From assembly GCA_024637395.1 (NCBI GenBank), contig JAGXFG010000090.1, forward strand, positions 1-34,609: 34,609 nucleotides of DNA, read 5' to 3'. Made by a program: the position numbers and the translations under genes. The DNA comes from Burkholderiaceae bacterium (GTDB lineage: Bacteria > Pseudomonadota > Gammaproteobacteria > Burkholderiales > Burkholderiaceae_E). The notes under the pieces were generated by a model. It saw only the letters and a list, made by a program, of their open reading frames with translations. It was not told the origin of the DNA and did not search any database. Positions within the stretch are counted from its first letter, which is position 1, and each line of letters begins with the position of its first letter. Below, in pieces: positions 23,416-31,453 of this stretch.

Positions 23416-24189
23416 ATGAAGCTTGTTGGTAAAGTTGCCGTCGTCACAGGTGCTGCGCGCGGAATCGGGCGCGCGACGGCTGAACGGCTGCTGGCTGAAG
23501 GCGCCAAGGTGGTTATCTCCGACATCGCAGTGGAACTCCTCAACCGAACGGCGGCCGAGATCGGCCCGGCTGACAACGTTGTGGCGGTGCCGGCGGACGT
23601 TTCCAAGAAGAGCGAGGTCGATCAACTCGTCGCCACCGCGGTGCAGCGCTTCGGCGCCATCGACATCATGGTGAACAACGCCGGCATCGCACCAGTGGTG
23701 GACTTCCTGGACGTCACGGAAGAACTGCTGGGACGGGTGCTGGACGTGAACCTCAAAGGGGCCTTCTACGGGACGCAGGCCGCCGGCCGCCAGATGATCG
23801 CCCAGGGCATCCGGGGTGTGATCATCAACATGTCGTCGATCAACTCCGGACTGGCGAACCCCAATGTGGCTCCCTATGCCATGTCCAAAGGCGGCATCAA
23901 CCAGGTGACCTCCACCGCGGCGGTGGCATTCGCGCCCCACGGCATCCGGGTCGTGGGTGTCGGGCCGGGAACGATCATGACCGAAATGGTTGCCGGTGCT
24001 TTCGTCCAGAGCGCGGGCAACAATGCGATCCTGTCGCGCACCCCACTGGGACGCTACGGCGAGGCCTCCGAAATTGCAGCGGTCGTCGCCTTCCTCGCCA
24101 GTGACGACGCCTCCTACATCACCGGCGAAACGCTCTATGTGGATGGCGGGCGGCGTGTTCTCAACTACGTGATGCCAGCCAAGGATTGA
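23416..24189 (+). CDS. Short-chain dehydrogenase/reductase (classical SDR)
   Basis: A 257-residue NAD(P)-dependent oxidoreductase with all classical SDR elements: TGAARGIG at 11-18, Asp36 after beta-2 (favouring NAD), NNAG at 87-90, Asn112, Ser140/141 in INMSS, and catalytic Tyr154-Lys158 in YAMSK. The C-terminal DGG in TGETLYVDGG is also present. The start at 23416 is 12 bp after the oxidoreductase stop with AAAGGA upstream. It probably oxidises a hydroxyl on an intermediate of the pathway encoded by this operon. The substrate is unknown. Confidence 0.92.
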   Translation: MKLVGKVAVVTGAARGIGRATAERLLAEGAKVVISDIAVELLNRTAAEIGPADNVVAVPADVSKKSEVDQLVATAVQRFGAIDIMVNNAGIAPVVDFLDVTEELLGRVLDVNLKGAFYGTQAAGRQMIAQGIRGVIINMSSINSGLANPNVAPYAMSKGGINQVTSTAAVAFAPHGIRVVGVGPGTIMTEMVAGAFVQSAGNNAILSRTPLGRYGEASEIAAVVAFLASDDASYITGETLYVDGGRRVLNYVMPAKD

Positions 24190-24193
24190 TGCC

Positions 24194-24646
24194 ATGTCGA
24201 CGCTGTTCAATGTCCTTCACCACATCTGTCTCGTCGTGCACGACATCGACAAGACGCAGGCCTGGTACCAATCCATCGGCATCGGACCCTGGGTGCAATA
24301 CCCGCCCTTGACCGAGTATGAGGAGCTGCAGGTTCCCAGTGTGCCGGGATTCCACAACCTCAAGTACCGGGTCTGCAACCTGCCCAACGTGCAGCTTCAG
24401 CTCTGCCAGCCGGGCGAAGAGCCGTCGCCGCAACGCTGGCACCTCGACAACAAGGGGGAGGGTGTATTCCACATCGGGTTCGAAGTGCCGGATGCCGATG
24501 CAGCGGAAGCGCAGGCCGGCACCCAGGGTCTTCAGGTGCTGATGCGCGGGCGGCGCCGAAATCACACTGGTTTCACCTACTATGACTCAGCCGCGGAGGC
24601 GGGGGTGACCCTTCTCACGCGCGCGACAAATCTACCGGACCAGTGA
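24194..24646 (+). CDS. VOC-family (glyoxalase/bleomycin-resistance fold) protein
   Basis: 150 residues with two beta-alpha-beta-beta-beta modules. LHHICLVVHDIDKTQAWYQSIGIGPW starts module 1, including a candidate metal His at 9/10. GVFHIGFEVPDADAAEAQAGTQGLQVL starts module 2, with His at about 93. GFTYYDSAAEAGVTLLTR closes the fold, although the terminal Glu of glyoxalase I is not obvious. VOC proteins catalyse isomerisation, epimerisation, ring cleavage or lyase steps on metal-bound substrates. It starts 4 bp after the SDR stop, clearly in the same operon, and precedes pxpA. The reaction is not assignable. Confidence 0.82.
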   Translation: MSTLFNVLHHICLVVHDIDKTQAWYQSIGIGPWVQYPPLTEYEELQVPSVPGFHNLKYRVCNLPNVQLQLCQPGEEPSPQRWHLDNKGEGVFHIGFEVPDADAAEAQAGTQGLQVLMRGRRRNHTGFTYYDSAAEAGVTLLTRATNLPDQ

Positions 24647-24665
24647 TGCGTGCAAGGACACCGAC

Positions 24666-25427
24666 ATGAAGATCGACCTCAATTCGGACCTCGGCGAGGG
24701 CTATGGCCAATGGGCCATGGGGGACGACGCGCAAATACTCGACTGCGTCACGAGCGCCAGTATCGCCTGCGGTGGCCACGCTGGCGATCCGCAGACCATG
24801 TACCGGACTCTGCGCCTGGCGGCCGAGCGTGGCGTGACGGTCGGGGCTCATCCCGGCTATGCCGACCGCGAAGGCTTTGGCCGGCGCGTAATCCCGATGC
24901 ACCCGTCCGAGATCGGCCGGATGGTGGTGGCGCAGGTGGGGGCGCTGGTCGCGCTGGCCCGACTTGCGGACACCCAGGTGCACTACGTCAAACCCCATGG
25001 TGCACTCGGCAATCTGGCGGCAGCCGACACCGTGGTGGCCACGGCTGTCGTGTCCGCCGTGAAAGCCATCGACCCGTCACTCGCCGTACTGGCCATCTCC
25101 GGCACTGCCCTTGAGCTGGTCTCCAACGAACTGGGGATGAGAACCTTTTCCGAGATCTTCGCCGACCGTGCTTACCTGCCCAACGGCCACCTGGTGCCGC
25201 GCGGGCAGCCCGGCGCTGTGCTCCACGACATCGATGAGGCCTGTGATCGTCTGCTCGCCTATTTAAGGACTGGCTGGATGCCGGTAGTGGGAGGAGAGCC
25301 GATCGCCTTGGCGGCGCATTCGGTCTGCGTGCACGGCGACAGTGCGCAGGCGGTGGATATGGCGCGACGGATCAGGGCCCGCCTGGCAGCCGAGGAGGTT
25401 GCCGTTACCTCATTTATGACGCCGTGA
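24666..25427 (+). CDS. pxpA: 5-oxoprolinase subunit PxpA
   Basis: A 253-residue LamB/YcsF-family subunit of the bacterial ATP-dependent 5-oxoprolinase, which opens 5-oxo-L-proline to L-glutamate together with PxpB and PxpC. Signatures: IDLNSDLGEGYGQWAMGDD at the start, SASIACGGHAGDPQTM, VGAHPGYADREGFGRR, and VHYVKPHGALGN. EIFADRAYLPNGHLVPRGQPGAV and VCVHGDSA follow near the C-terminus. Length and motif order are complete. It is 20 bp behind the VOC gene and 18 bp before pxpB. Confidence 0.95.
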   Translation: MKIDLNSDLGEGYGQWAMGDDAQILDCVTSASIACGGHAGDPQTMYRTLRLAAERGVTVGAHPGYADREGFGRRVIPMHPSEIGRMVVAQVGALVALARLADTQVHYVKPHGALGNLAAADTVVATAVVSAVKAIDPSLAVLAISGTALELVSNELGMRTFSEIFADRAYLPNGHLVPRGQPGAVLHDIDEACDRLLAYLRTGWMPVVGGEPIALAAHSVCVHGDSAQAVDMARRIRARLAAEEVAVTSFMTP

Positions 25428-25445
25428 CGGGGACGCGAGCAGGCC

Positions 25446-26147
25446 ATGGCTGAACCCTGCCAGCCTACATTCACACCGGTGGCGGACCACGCTGTGCTGG
25501 TGGGCTTCGGCGACGGCATCACCAGGCTTGCGAGTACGCGGTTGTTGGCGCTCGACCGCGCACTGGCAAACGCGCATCTCCCGGGATTGCTGGAATGTGT
25601 GCCGGCGTATGTGAATCTGCTGATCGAATTCGATCCGCTGGTCACCGACCACGAACAGATTCGCAGGGCGGTGGAACCTCTTTTGCAGGGCCCTGTGGTC
25701 GAGCAGGATGGCGGGCGCTGGCACGAGGTCGAGATCTGCTACGAAGGCAGCTTCGCGCCCGATCTGGCCGGCGTGGCCCAGCAGACCGGACTTTCCATCG
25801 ATGAAGTGATCAACAGCCACTTGCAGGGCGAGTATCAGGTTCGCTTGTATGGATTCGCTCCGGGCTATGCGTACATGTGCGGCGTGCCAGCTGCGATCCA
25901 GGTGCCGCGCAAACCCATCGTGGTGCGCGACATTCCGGCCGGCAGCGTGATCACGGCGGGGCCGCAGTGCCTGGTCACGACGCTGACCATGCCCACCGGA
26001 TGGGCCATCATCGGCCGCTCGCCTACAATGATTCTGACCGACGACGAAGACGCCCCATTTCTCTTTGACATCGGGGATCGGGTGCGCTTCAAGCGCATCG
26101 ACCTTGCCCGGTATGAGACGCGGATGGCGAACCGCCACCATGGGTGA
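25446..26147 (+). CDS. pxpB: 5-oxoprolinase subunit PxpB (KipI/allophanate hydrolase subunit 1 family)
   Basis: 233 residues of the PxpB family. The N-terminal part ends in VPAYVNLLIEFDPL. The C-terminal cyclophilin-like domain holds EIPV-type residues (HEVEICYEGSFAPDL), VRLYGFAPGYAYMCGVP, RKPIVVRDIPAGSVITAGPQCLVTTLTMPTGWAIIGRSP and DIGDRVRF, the standard motif chain. It pairs with PxpC as the carboxyltransferase-like half of the oxoprolinase. Its end overlaps the start of pxpC by 8 bases, indicating coupled translation. The chain is complete. Confidence 0.93.
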   Translation: MAEPCQPTFTPVADHAVLVGFGDGITRLASTRLLALDRALANAHLPGLLECVPAYVNLLIEFDPLVTDHEQIRRAVEPLLQGPVVEQDGGRWHEVEICYEGSFAPDLAGVAQQTGLSIDEVINSHLQGEYQVRLYGFAPGYAYMCGVPAAIQVPRKPIVVRDIPAGSVITAGPQCLVTTLTMPTGWAIIGRSPTMILTDDEDAPFLFDIGDRVRFKRIDLARYETRMANRHHG

Positions 26148-27165
26148 AGCTCGACTGACGCTGCGGCGGTGCGGCCCGTTGGTTTCCTACCAGGACGGCG
26201 GTCGGTTCGGAATGGCGAGGTTCGGCGTTCCTGCCTCGGGACCGATGGACCGGCTGGCCCATGCAGCCGCGCAGAAGGCGCTGGGGTGTCCGGCAGGCGC
26301 CACGGCCATCGAAATTTCCATGGGAGGGCTTGAACTCGTCTGCGAGTCCGGCGAGGTGAGCTGTTCCGTGACGGGCGGCCAGTTTCAAGTAGTTCATTCC
26401 GGCGCGCTCACCCAATCGTGGTGCGTGCGGACCCTGCGCGCAGGTGACGTGCTGGCGGTCCGTCCCGGCCGATGGGGAAGTTGGGCCTACCTGGCGTTTG
26501 CAGGAGAGCTGATCTGCGAGCAGTGGGCCGGGCACACGGCAACCCATTGGCCGTCGGGGTTCGGCGGTGGCCGATTGTCGGTCGGGGCGGAGATAGTAGT
26601 GCGCACCCCCAGAGTGGCCGAGGAGCTCGAAGGCAGCCTTCCGGTGCCCGACTTCGCCGGCGCGCGCGCGGTCGCACGCGTGGTGCTCGGGCCCCAGACG
26701 GCGCAATTCGAAGCGGCTTCGATCGACGCGTACCTGCGGGAGAGCTTTGCGGTCACGACAGCTTATGACCGGATGGGCATGCGGCTGGCCGGACCGACCT
26801 TGTCCTTGAAGAATGCCCTGTCCATCCCGTCCGAGCCCGTCGTGCGCGGCTCCGTCCAGGTGGGTGGCGATGGTGTGGCCTCGGTGCTGCTCGCCGACCA
26901 TCAAACCACGGGGGGCTACCCCAAGATCGCAACCGTTCTGTCTTCGGACATCGACGGACTGGCCCAGCTCCGAGCGCAAGACCAACTGCGCTTTCAGGCG
27001 GTGGACGCCGGGGCGGCGATCGGCCTTGTGCGCGCCCATGCGCGGGCGACCAGCCAGTACCTGCAGCAGGTCGGGATTCCACGCGGCAATTTGCCGGACC
27101 GACTGATGCTGCAGAACCTCATCAGCGGAATGGTGTGGGCGAATCCGGAATCTTCATCAGAGTGA
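26140..27165 (+). CDS. pxpC: 5-oxoprolinase subunit PxpC (KipA/allophanate hydrolase subunit 2 family)
   Basis: 341 residues from the ATG at 26140; an earlier in-frame ATG at 26065 would lie deep inside pxpB and adds non-homologous residues. Family signatures are GPLVSYQDGGRFGMARFGVPASGPMDRLAHAAAQ, ATAIEISMGGLEL, and LAVRPGRWGSWAYLAFAG in the first half. SYDRMGMRL-type AYDRMGMRLAGP, PVVRGSVQVGGDGVASVLLADHQTTGGYPKIATVLSSD and DRLMLQNLISG follow in the second. It ends the oxoprolinase series and, as far as the window shows, the operon, because only a decayed transposase fragment follows. Confidence 0.93.
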   Translation: MGEARLTLRRCGPLVSYQDGGRFGMARFGVPASGPMDRLAHAAAQKALGCPAGATAIEISMGGLELVCESGEVSCSVTGGQFQVVHSGALTQSWCVRTLRAGDVLAVRPGRWGSWAYLAFAGELICEQWAGHTATHWPSGFGGGRLSVGAEIVVRTPRVAEELEGSLPVPDFAGARAVARVVLGPQTAQFEAASIDAYLRESFAVTTAYDRMGMRLAGPTLSLKNALSIPSEPVVRGSVQVGGDGVASVLLADHQTTGGYPKIATVLSSDIDGLAQLRAQDQLRFQAVDAGAAIGLVRAHARATSQYLQQVGIPRGNLPDRLMLQNLISGMVWANPESSSE

Positions 27166-27462
27166 CTGGAGGGTGGTGTTGGCTCGCGCTGCGCCATCAA
27201 CTCTGCCAGGGCCCGATAGCGTAGGTGGTAGCTGATGTACCAGCGAACACACAATACAGTCACTCCTGGTCGAAATGACGGTACCGCAAGGCAGCATCTG
27301 CATCGCGTGAAACGGGCATGGCCAAGTCTGACCTGGAAAGCCCAGTTCTCTAAGACGCCGTTCCTGCAACACCAGCGAAGCTCTATCTCTTTAGCCCACC
27401 ATGGATGACTCCAATGAAGAGCGCGAACACTGCCTTGACTGAGATTAACGGATTGGGTGTTC
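27166..27462. other. Gap after pxpC with a decayed IS6-like fragment
   Basis: About 300 bp with no intact gene. The left part holds the transposase relic listed next. The right part to the DUF294 stop at 27463 has no recognisable gene and no clear terminator hairpin for pxpC. Confidence 0.55.
27172..27295 (-). pseudogene. N-terminal fragment of an IS6-family-like transposase
   Basis: On the minus strand one frame reads VLCVRWYISYHLRYRALAELMAQRE, the WAVRWYxxYxLSYRDLxEMMAERG segment at the start of IS6/IS26-type DDE transposases. Directly upstream the preceding LRYRHFDQE segment lies in another frame, so a base has been lost between them. The DDE catalytic core is absent, because the frame runs into the pxpC end. 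It is only about 40 codons and therefore a relic, but the pattern is specific. Confidence 0.6.
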
Positions 27463-28923
27463 TCAGAGCTGATACTTGAGGCTCAATTGCTTCTGCAGCT
27501 TGCGCGCGATCCGGAATGACTGCTTGAGAATCTGGCGATCCATTTCGTTGAGTTGGTCAGGATCGATGCGATTGGCGGTGGCTTCCTCGACTCGCTCCTG
27601 GGCCGCCTGCGAACGCAAGCGCAGGCGCTGAATCGCCAGGAAGGCATCCACTGCCGCCTCGATTTCGCCCGGAGCCATGTGGGTGCCGGGGCCCGCGGCC
27701 CGCAGGCGTTCCACGGTGTTGGTCTGGGGCAGACCCTGGGCCAACGCGTGAATCCGGGCCACATCGACGAACAGCCGCGCCCCATAGGACTTCAGGTCGA
27801 TGCTGTGAGGGGCGCCAGCGACATCTTCGGTAACGAAATCGCGCACCATGCCCAGCGCCGGCCGGCAGAGCAGGGCGTTTTGCGCCATCTGGCGCAGGAA
27901 AGTCGGAAAGCCCTTGGTACGCTCCTGGATCCAGCCGCGCAGGCTCGTCGCCAGGCTCGCATTGCCGCAGAGGGGGCGGAAGTCGAAATAGATCGACGCC
28001 TCGAGCAGTGCCTGTGGGTCCCAGTTCTCCAGCCACCCTCCCATCTTTGCGCGCCACTCCTCGGCAGAGAGGCACAACTCGGGATTGGAGGCCATCACGT
28101 TGCCCTTGCACCAGCTAAACCCGCATGCGTCGAGGGCTTCGTTCACTGCCGTGGCAAAGGGAAGCAAGCGGGCGCGAATCTCTTTCGCTGTGGCCCGGTC
28201 GTGCGCCACAAAGATGATGCCGTTGTCCTGGTCGGTGCTGAATGTCTGTTCGAAACGCCCCTCGCTGCCGAACACGAGCCAGCACCAGTCGATATCGTCG
28301 CAGGGATGGCTCTGGCCCACGACCTCGATTACCCGCTGGCACAGACGGTCGTTGAGTACCGAGACGTAGTAGGTGAGTTGCTCGGCGGCGACGCCCTGGG
28401 AAACCAGCAATCTCGCCACCTTGAGGATCTCGAGCGAAAGGTTCTTCAGCGTGGCGACGTCGCGGGCCCTGCTAATTCCGGTGGTGAGTTCGCCAAGCCC
28501 CAAACGCAGCAGTGAAAAGAGGTCGCGCCCCGAGACCACGCCGATAAACCGCTCGTCGTCCGTCACCAGGACATGGCGGATGCGACGATCGATCATCGCC
28601 AGAGCGGCTTCGTAGGCGAAAGCATGACCGGGCAGGGCGAAGGGCTCGCGGGTCATCAATGCGGTGACTGGTTGCGCGTCCCGGCCCTGCGCTACCGCGC
28701 GGAGCAGATCGCGCTCGGTGAAGATTCCCACCGGTCGGGAATCCGTGTCCAGTACCACCACCGAACCAACACCACGTTCGTGCATGATCGCGCACGCCTC
28801 GCGCACGCTCAGATCTTCGGTGCAAATGACCGGTGCGTTGCTGACCAGGCTGCGCAGCGGCTGCGCCAGCGTCTTCTGCTCACCGGCGAGGCGGTCTTCG
28901 AGTGAGGGGTTGGCAGTGGGCAT
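27463..28923 (-). CDS. CBS-pair and DUF294 putative nucleotidyltransferase/regulatory protein
   Basis: 486 residues. A CBS domain pair occupies about 20-150 (VREACAIMHERGVGSVVVLDTDSRPVGIFTERDLLRAVAQG, then AALAMIDRRIRHVLVTDDERFIGVVSGRDLF), the usual adenine-nucleotide sensor. The DUF294 putative nucleotidyltransferase follows at about 170-300 with WLVFGSEGRFEQTFSTDQDNGIIF, the GSxxRxExxxxxDxDN metal-binding pattern. A DUF294 C-terminal helical domain lies at about 330-480. It is divergent from the DUF4212/symporter pair, a pairing frequently seen for VC_2705-type symporters, and I infer that it regulates uptake of acetate or a related substrate in response to adenylate status. No exact reaction is known to me. 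Confidence 0.88.
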   Translation of the reverse strand: MPTANPSLEDRLAGEQKTLAQPLRSLVSNAPVICTEDLSVREACAIMHERGVGSVVVLDTDSRPVGIFTERDLLRAVAQGRDAQPVTALMTREPFALPGHAFAYEAALAMIDRRIRHVLVTDDERFIGVVSGRDLFSLLRLGLGELTTGISRARDVATLKNLSLEILKVARLLVSQGVAAEQLTYYVSVLNDRLCQRVIEVVGQSHPCDDIDWCWLVFGSEGRFEQTFSTDQDNGIIFVAHDRATAKEIRARLLPFATAVNEALDACGFSWCKGNVMASNPELCLSAEEWRAKMGGWLENWDPQALLEASIYFDFRPLCGNASLATSLRGWIQERTKGFPTFLRQMAQNALLCRPALGMVRDFVTEDVAGAPHSIDLKSYGARLFVDVARIHALAQGLPQTNTVERLRAAGPGTHMAPGEIEAAVDAFLAIQRLRLRSQAAQERVEEATANRIDPDQLNEMDRQILKQSFRIARKLQKQLSLKYQL

Positions 28924-29218
28924 TTCAGGCCTTGTTCCAGGGTTCGAATGGGCGCGATCCTTAGCGCTCCGCTCGCGGTCGAACTGCTAATTGGCTGCTG
29001 CCTTGGCAATCAATGCGCATTGGAATTGGAGCTTAGTATAAATGGGCTTTCAGTAAGCAATTTGTAAGCAATTGCGGTTTGCCACAAAAGGGTTTCTTAG
29101 CTTTCCTTTTCTTGCTAAAGTCGCGCCAACCGGTGCCGTTGAAGAGCACTGCGGAGGATGACCGGACACGATAAGTGCGGCTGAATGTGTGATCAACGGA
29201 GGAAGGGGACTAGACACC
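28924..29218. promoter_or_regulatory. Divergent control region of DUF294 gene and symporter operon
   Basis: A 295-bp gap, markedly AT-richer than its surroundings between 29030 and 29115. It contains the tandem 10-mer GTAAGCAATT (29053-29062 and 29064-29073, 11-bp period) and a TATAAA stretch at about 29036. The rightward ribosome site is GGAGGAAGGGG before ATG 29219. Confidence 0.5.
29053..29073 (+). repeat. Tandem GTAAGCAATT pair, candidate operator
   Basis: Two exact copies of GTAAGCAATT separated by one base, giving an 11-bp period close to one helical turn. This spacing would put two copies on the same DNA face, as for a regulator dimer or co-operative pair. Confidence 0.5.
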
Positions 29219-29479
29219 ATGGACGACAATGACAATGGCAAGGCGTATTGGAAAGAGGTGCTGGGCCTGATCACCAAGGTGTTGGTGATCTGGTTCTTGG
29301 TTTCGTATGGTGCAGGCATTCTGTTTGCGCCCTTACTCAACAACATTCATCTCGGTGGTTACCCGCTGGGCTTCTTCTTTGCCCAGCAAGGCTCGATGTA
29401 CGTATTCGTGGTGCTCATTTTCTGGTACGCCAGAAAGATGGGTCAGATCGATCGCAAATTCGACGTTCACGAAGAATAA
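29219..29479 (+). CDS. DUF4212-domain protein, small subunit of a sodium:solute symporter
   Basis: 86 residues with two transmembrane segments (VLVIWFLVSYGAGILFAPLLN and FFFAQQGSMYVFVVLIFWYARKM) and an acidic N-terminus DDNDNGKAYW. This is the DUF4212 layout, found almost always directly upstream of VC_2705-type sodium:solute symporters, where it is taken to be an accessory subunit. The ATG at 29219 is preceded by GGAGGAAGGGG at suitable distance; an ATG at 29189 lies upstream of that site. Only 12 bp separate its stop from the symporter start. Confidence 0.9.
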   Translation: MDDNDNGKAYWKEVLGLITKVLVIWFLVSYGAGILFAPLLNNIHLGGYPLGFFFAQQGSMYVFVVLIFWYARKMGQIDRKFDVHEE

Positions 29480-29491
29480 GGGAGCCACCAA

Positions 29492-31300
29492 ATGGAACTG
29501 CAAACATTGACCTATCTGGTGGTGGGCGCGACCTTCGCGCTCTACATCGGAATCGCGTTCTGGTCGCGCGCGGGAAGCACCAGTGAGTACTATGCCGCCG
29601 GCGGCCAAGTACCCCCGTTGCTCAACGGCATGGCAACCGCGGCCGACTGGATGTCGGCGGCCTCGTTCATCTCGATGGCCGGCCTGATTTCCAACATGGG
29701 CTACGGTGGCGGCCTGTTCCTGATGGGCTGGACCGGCGGCTACGTGCTGCTGGCCGTGCTGCTTGCGCCCTACCTGCGCAAGTTCGGCAAGTTCACCGTG
29801 CCGCAGTTCATCGGCGACCGCTTCTACTCGAAGTCGGCCTCGACGGTGGCGGTGCTGTGCCTGCTGGTTGCGTCGCTGACCTACGTGATCGGACAGATGA
29901 CCGGTGTCGGCGTGGCCTTTTCGCGCTTCCTCGGCGTCTCGAAGGAGATGGGCGTCTACGTCGGCATGGCCATCGTGTTCACCTATGCAGTGTTCGGTGG
30001 CATGAAGGGCATCACCTACACCCAGGTCGCCCAGTACGTCGTGCTGATCTTCGCCTACACCATCCCGGCGATCTTCATTTCGATGCACCTGACCGGCAAC
30101 CCGATCCCGCAACTGGGCCTGGGTTCCGACATGCTGGGTTCCACCGGTTCGCTGCTGGCCAAGCTCGACAAGACCGTGGTCGAACTCGGCTTTGGCCAGT
30201 ACACGACCACGACGGCCGGTAGCACACTGAACATGTTTGTCTACACGCTCTCCCTGATGATCGGGACGGCGGGCCTGCCGCACGTGATCATGCGCTTCTT
30301 TACGGTGCCGACCGTCAAGGATGCGCGGACCTCCGCCGGCTGGGCGTTGGTGTTTATCTCCATCCTCTACACGACCGCCCCGGCAGTCGCGGCGATGGCG
30401 CGCATCAACCTGCTACGCACGGTGAATCACGCGGTGCAGCCGGCTACCGATCTGTTCGCTGCCGACGCCAGCCTCAAGTACGACGAGCGCCCGGATTGGA
30501 TGACGCGTTGGGAAAAGACCGGCCTGCTGAAGTTTGAGGACAAGAACGGCGACGGTCGGATCCAGTACTACAACGACAAGACCAAGAATCAGGAGGTCCT
30601 CGCGAAGGCCGAGGCAGCGGGCTGGAAAGGCAGCGAACTGACGGTCAACGCCGACATTATCGTGCTCGCCAATCCGGAGATCGCGCTGCTGCCCAACTGG
30701 GTGATCGCGTTGGTCGCTGCCGGCGGTATCGCGGCTGCGCTCTCCACGGCTGCCGGCCTGCTGCTGGCGATTTCGTCGGCGGTGTCCCACGATCTGGTCA
30801 AGAACGTGTTCGTGCCCAATATCAGTGAGAAGGGTGAACTGATGACCGGCAGGTTTGCGATGGCTGGTTCGATCCTGGTTGCCGGTTGGCTCGGTTTGAA
30901 CCCACCGGGGTTCGCGGCCGGTACAGTGGCTCTGGCGTTCGGGATTGCGGCCAGTTCGCTGTTCCCGGCGATCATGATGGGCATCTTCAGCAAGAAGATG
31001 AACAAGGAAGGGGCCATGGCTGGCATGCTCTCGGGCCTGTTCATCACCCTGTTCTACGTGTTCGCGCACAAGGGCCTGTTCTTCATCAAGGGCACGGGCT
31101 ATCTTGATCTCATCGGCGGGCCGAATTCCTTCTTCGGCATCACGCCGGAAGCGTTCGGCGCGATCGGTGCACTGGTGAACTTCGGGGTTGCGTTCCTGGT
31201 CGACAAGGTCACGACGCCACCGCCGGAGCACATCCAGCACCTGGTCGAGTCGGTGCGGACTCCGCGTGGTTCGCGCAGGGTCGATGGTACGCACGCCTAA
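29492..31300 (+). CDS. Sodium:solute symporter, VC_2705/ActP-like (putative acetate or short-chain acid transporter)
   Basis: 602 residues, about 13 transmembrane segments, SSS family. Signatures: SEYYAAGGQVPPLLNGMATAADWMSAASFISMAG at 30-60 (the sodium/substrate core), GGMKGITYTQVAQYVVLIFAYTIPAIF, GTAGLPHVIMRFFTVPTVKDAR, and AAALSTAAGLLLAISSAVSHDLVKN. A soluble insert follows TM9 at about 330-390 and contains an EF-hand-like loop DKNGDGRIQYYN at 350-361. The start has a GGGAGCC ribosome site and follows the DUF4212 gene by 12 bp. It probably imports acetate, propionate or lactate with sodium; the exact substrate is inference. Confidence 0.92.
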   Translation: MELQTLTYLVVGATFALYIGIAFWSRAGSTSEYYAAGGQVPPLLNGMATAADWMSAASFISMAGLISNMGYGGGLFLMGWTGGYVLLAVLLAPYLRKFGKFTVPQFIGDRFYSKSASTVAVLCLLVASLTYVIGQMTGVGVAFSRFLGVSKEMGVYVGMAIVFTYAVFGGMKGITYTQVAQYVVLIFAYTIPAIFISMHLTGNPIPQLGLGSDMLGSTGSLLAKLDKTVVELGFGQYTTTTAGSTLNMFVYTLSLMIGTAGLPHVIMRFFTVPTVKDARTSAGWALVFISILYTTAPAVAAMARINLLRTVNHAVQPATDLFAADASLKYDERPDWMTRWEKTGLLKFEDKNGDGRIQYYNDKTKNQEVLAKAEAAGWKGSELTVNADIIVLANPEIALLPNWVIALVAAGGIAAALSTAAGLLLAISSAVSHDLVKNVFVPNISEKGELMTGRFAMAGSILVAGWLGLNPPGFAAGTVALAFGIAASSLFPAIMMGIFSKKMNKEGAMAGMLSGLFITLFYVFAHKGLFFIKGTGYLDLIGGPNSFFGITPEAFGAIGALVNFGVAFLVDKVTTPPPEHIQHLVESVRTPRGSRRVDGTHA

Positions 31301-31325
31301 GCGCTTGCCTGGGCGATAAGGATCT

Positions 31326-31402
31326 GCGCCGCACCCTCTGTTTTCAGGGGGTGCGGCGCGGGTCAGGGCCCCGCCGGCCTGGCCGACGGGGCCCTTTTCT
31401 TT
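31326..31402 (+). terminator. Tandem hairpins after the symporter, second one a strong rho-independent terminator
   Basis: The first stem is 11 bp, perfect (31326-31336 with 31349-31359, GCGCCGCACCC and its complement), with a 12-nt loop and no T-run. The second is GGGCCCCG (31366-31373) with CGGGGCCC (31387-31394), with further inner pairing CGGCC/GGCCG, followed by TTTTCTTT. The order of an unterminated hairpin and then a terminator is notable. Confidence 0.85.
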
Positions 31403-31453
31403 GCAAGGCGGTTAGTAAGTTCCGACCGCCGATGAACGCAGCCGGAGTGTCGC

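Noticed and set aside
22987-24210. Minus-strand open frame of 407 codons opposite the oxidoreductase and SDR genes
   Set aside because: Antisense shadow of two well-supported genes, with low-complexity His/Arg-rich composition.
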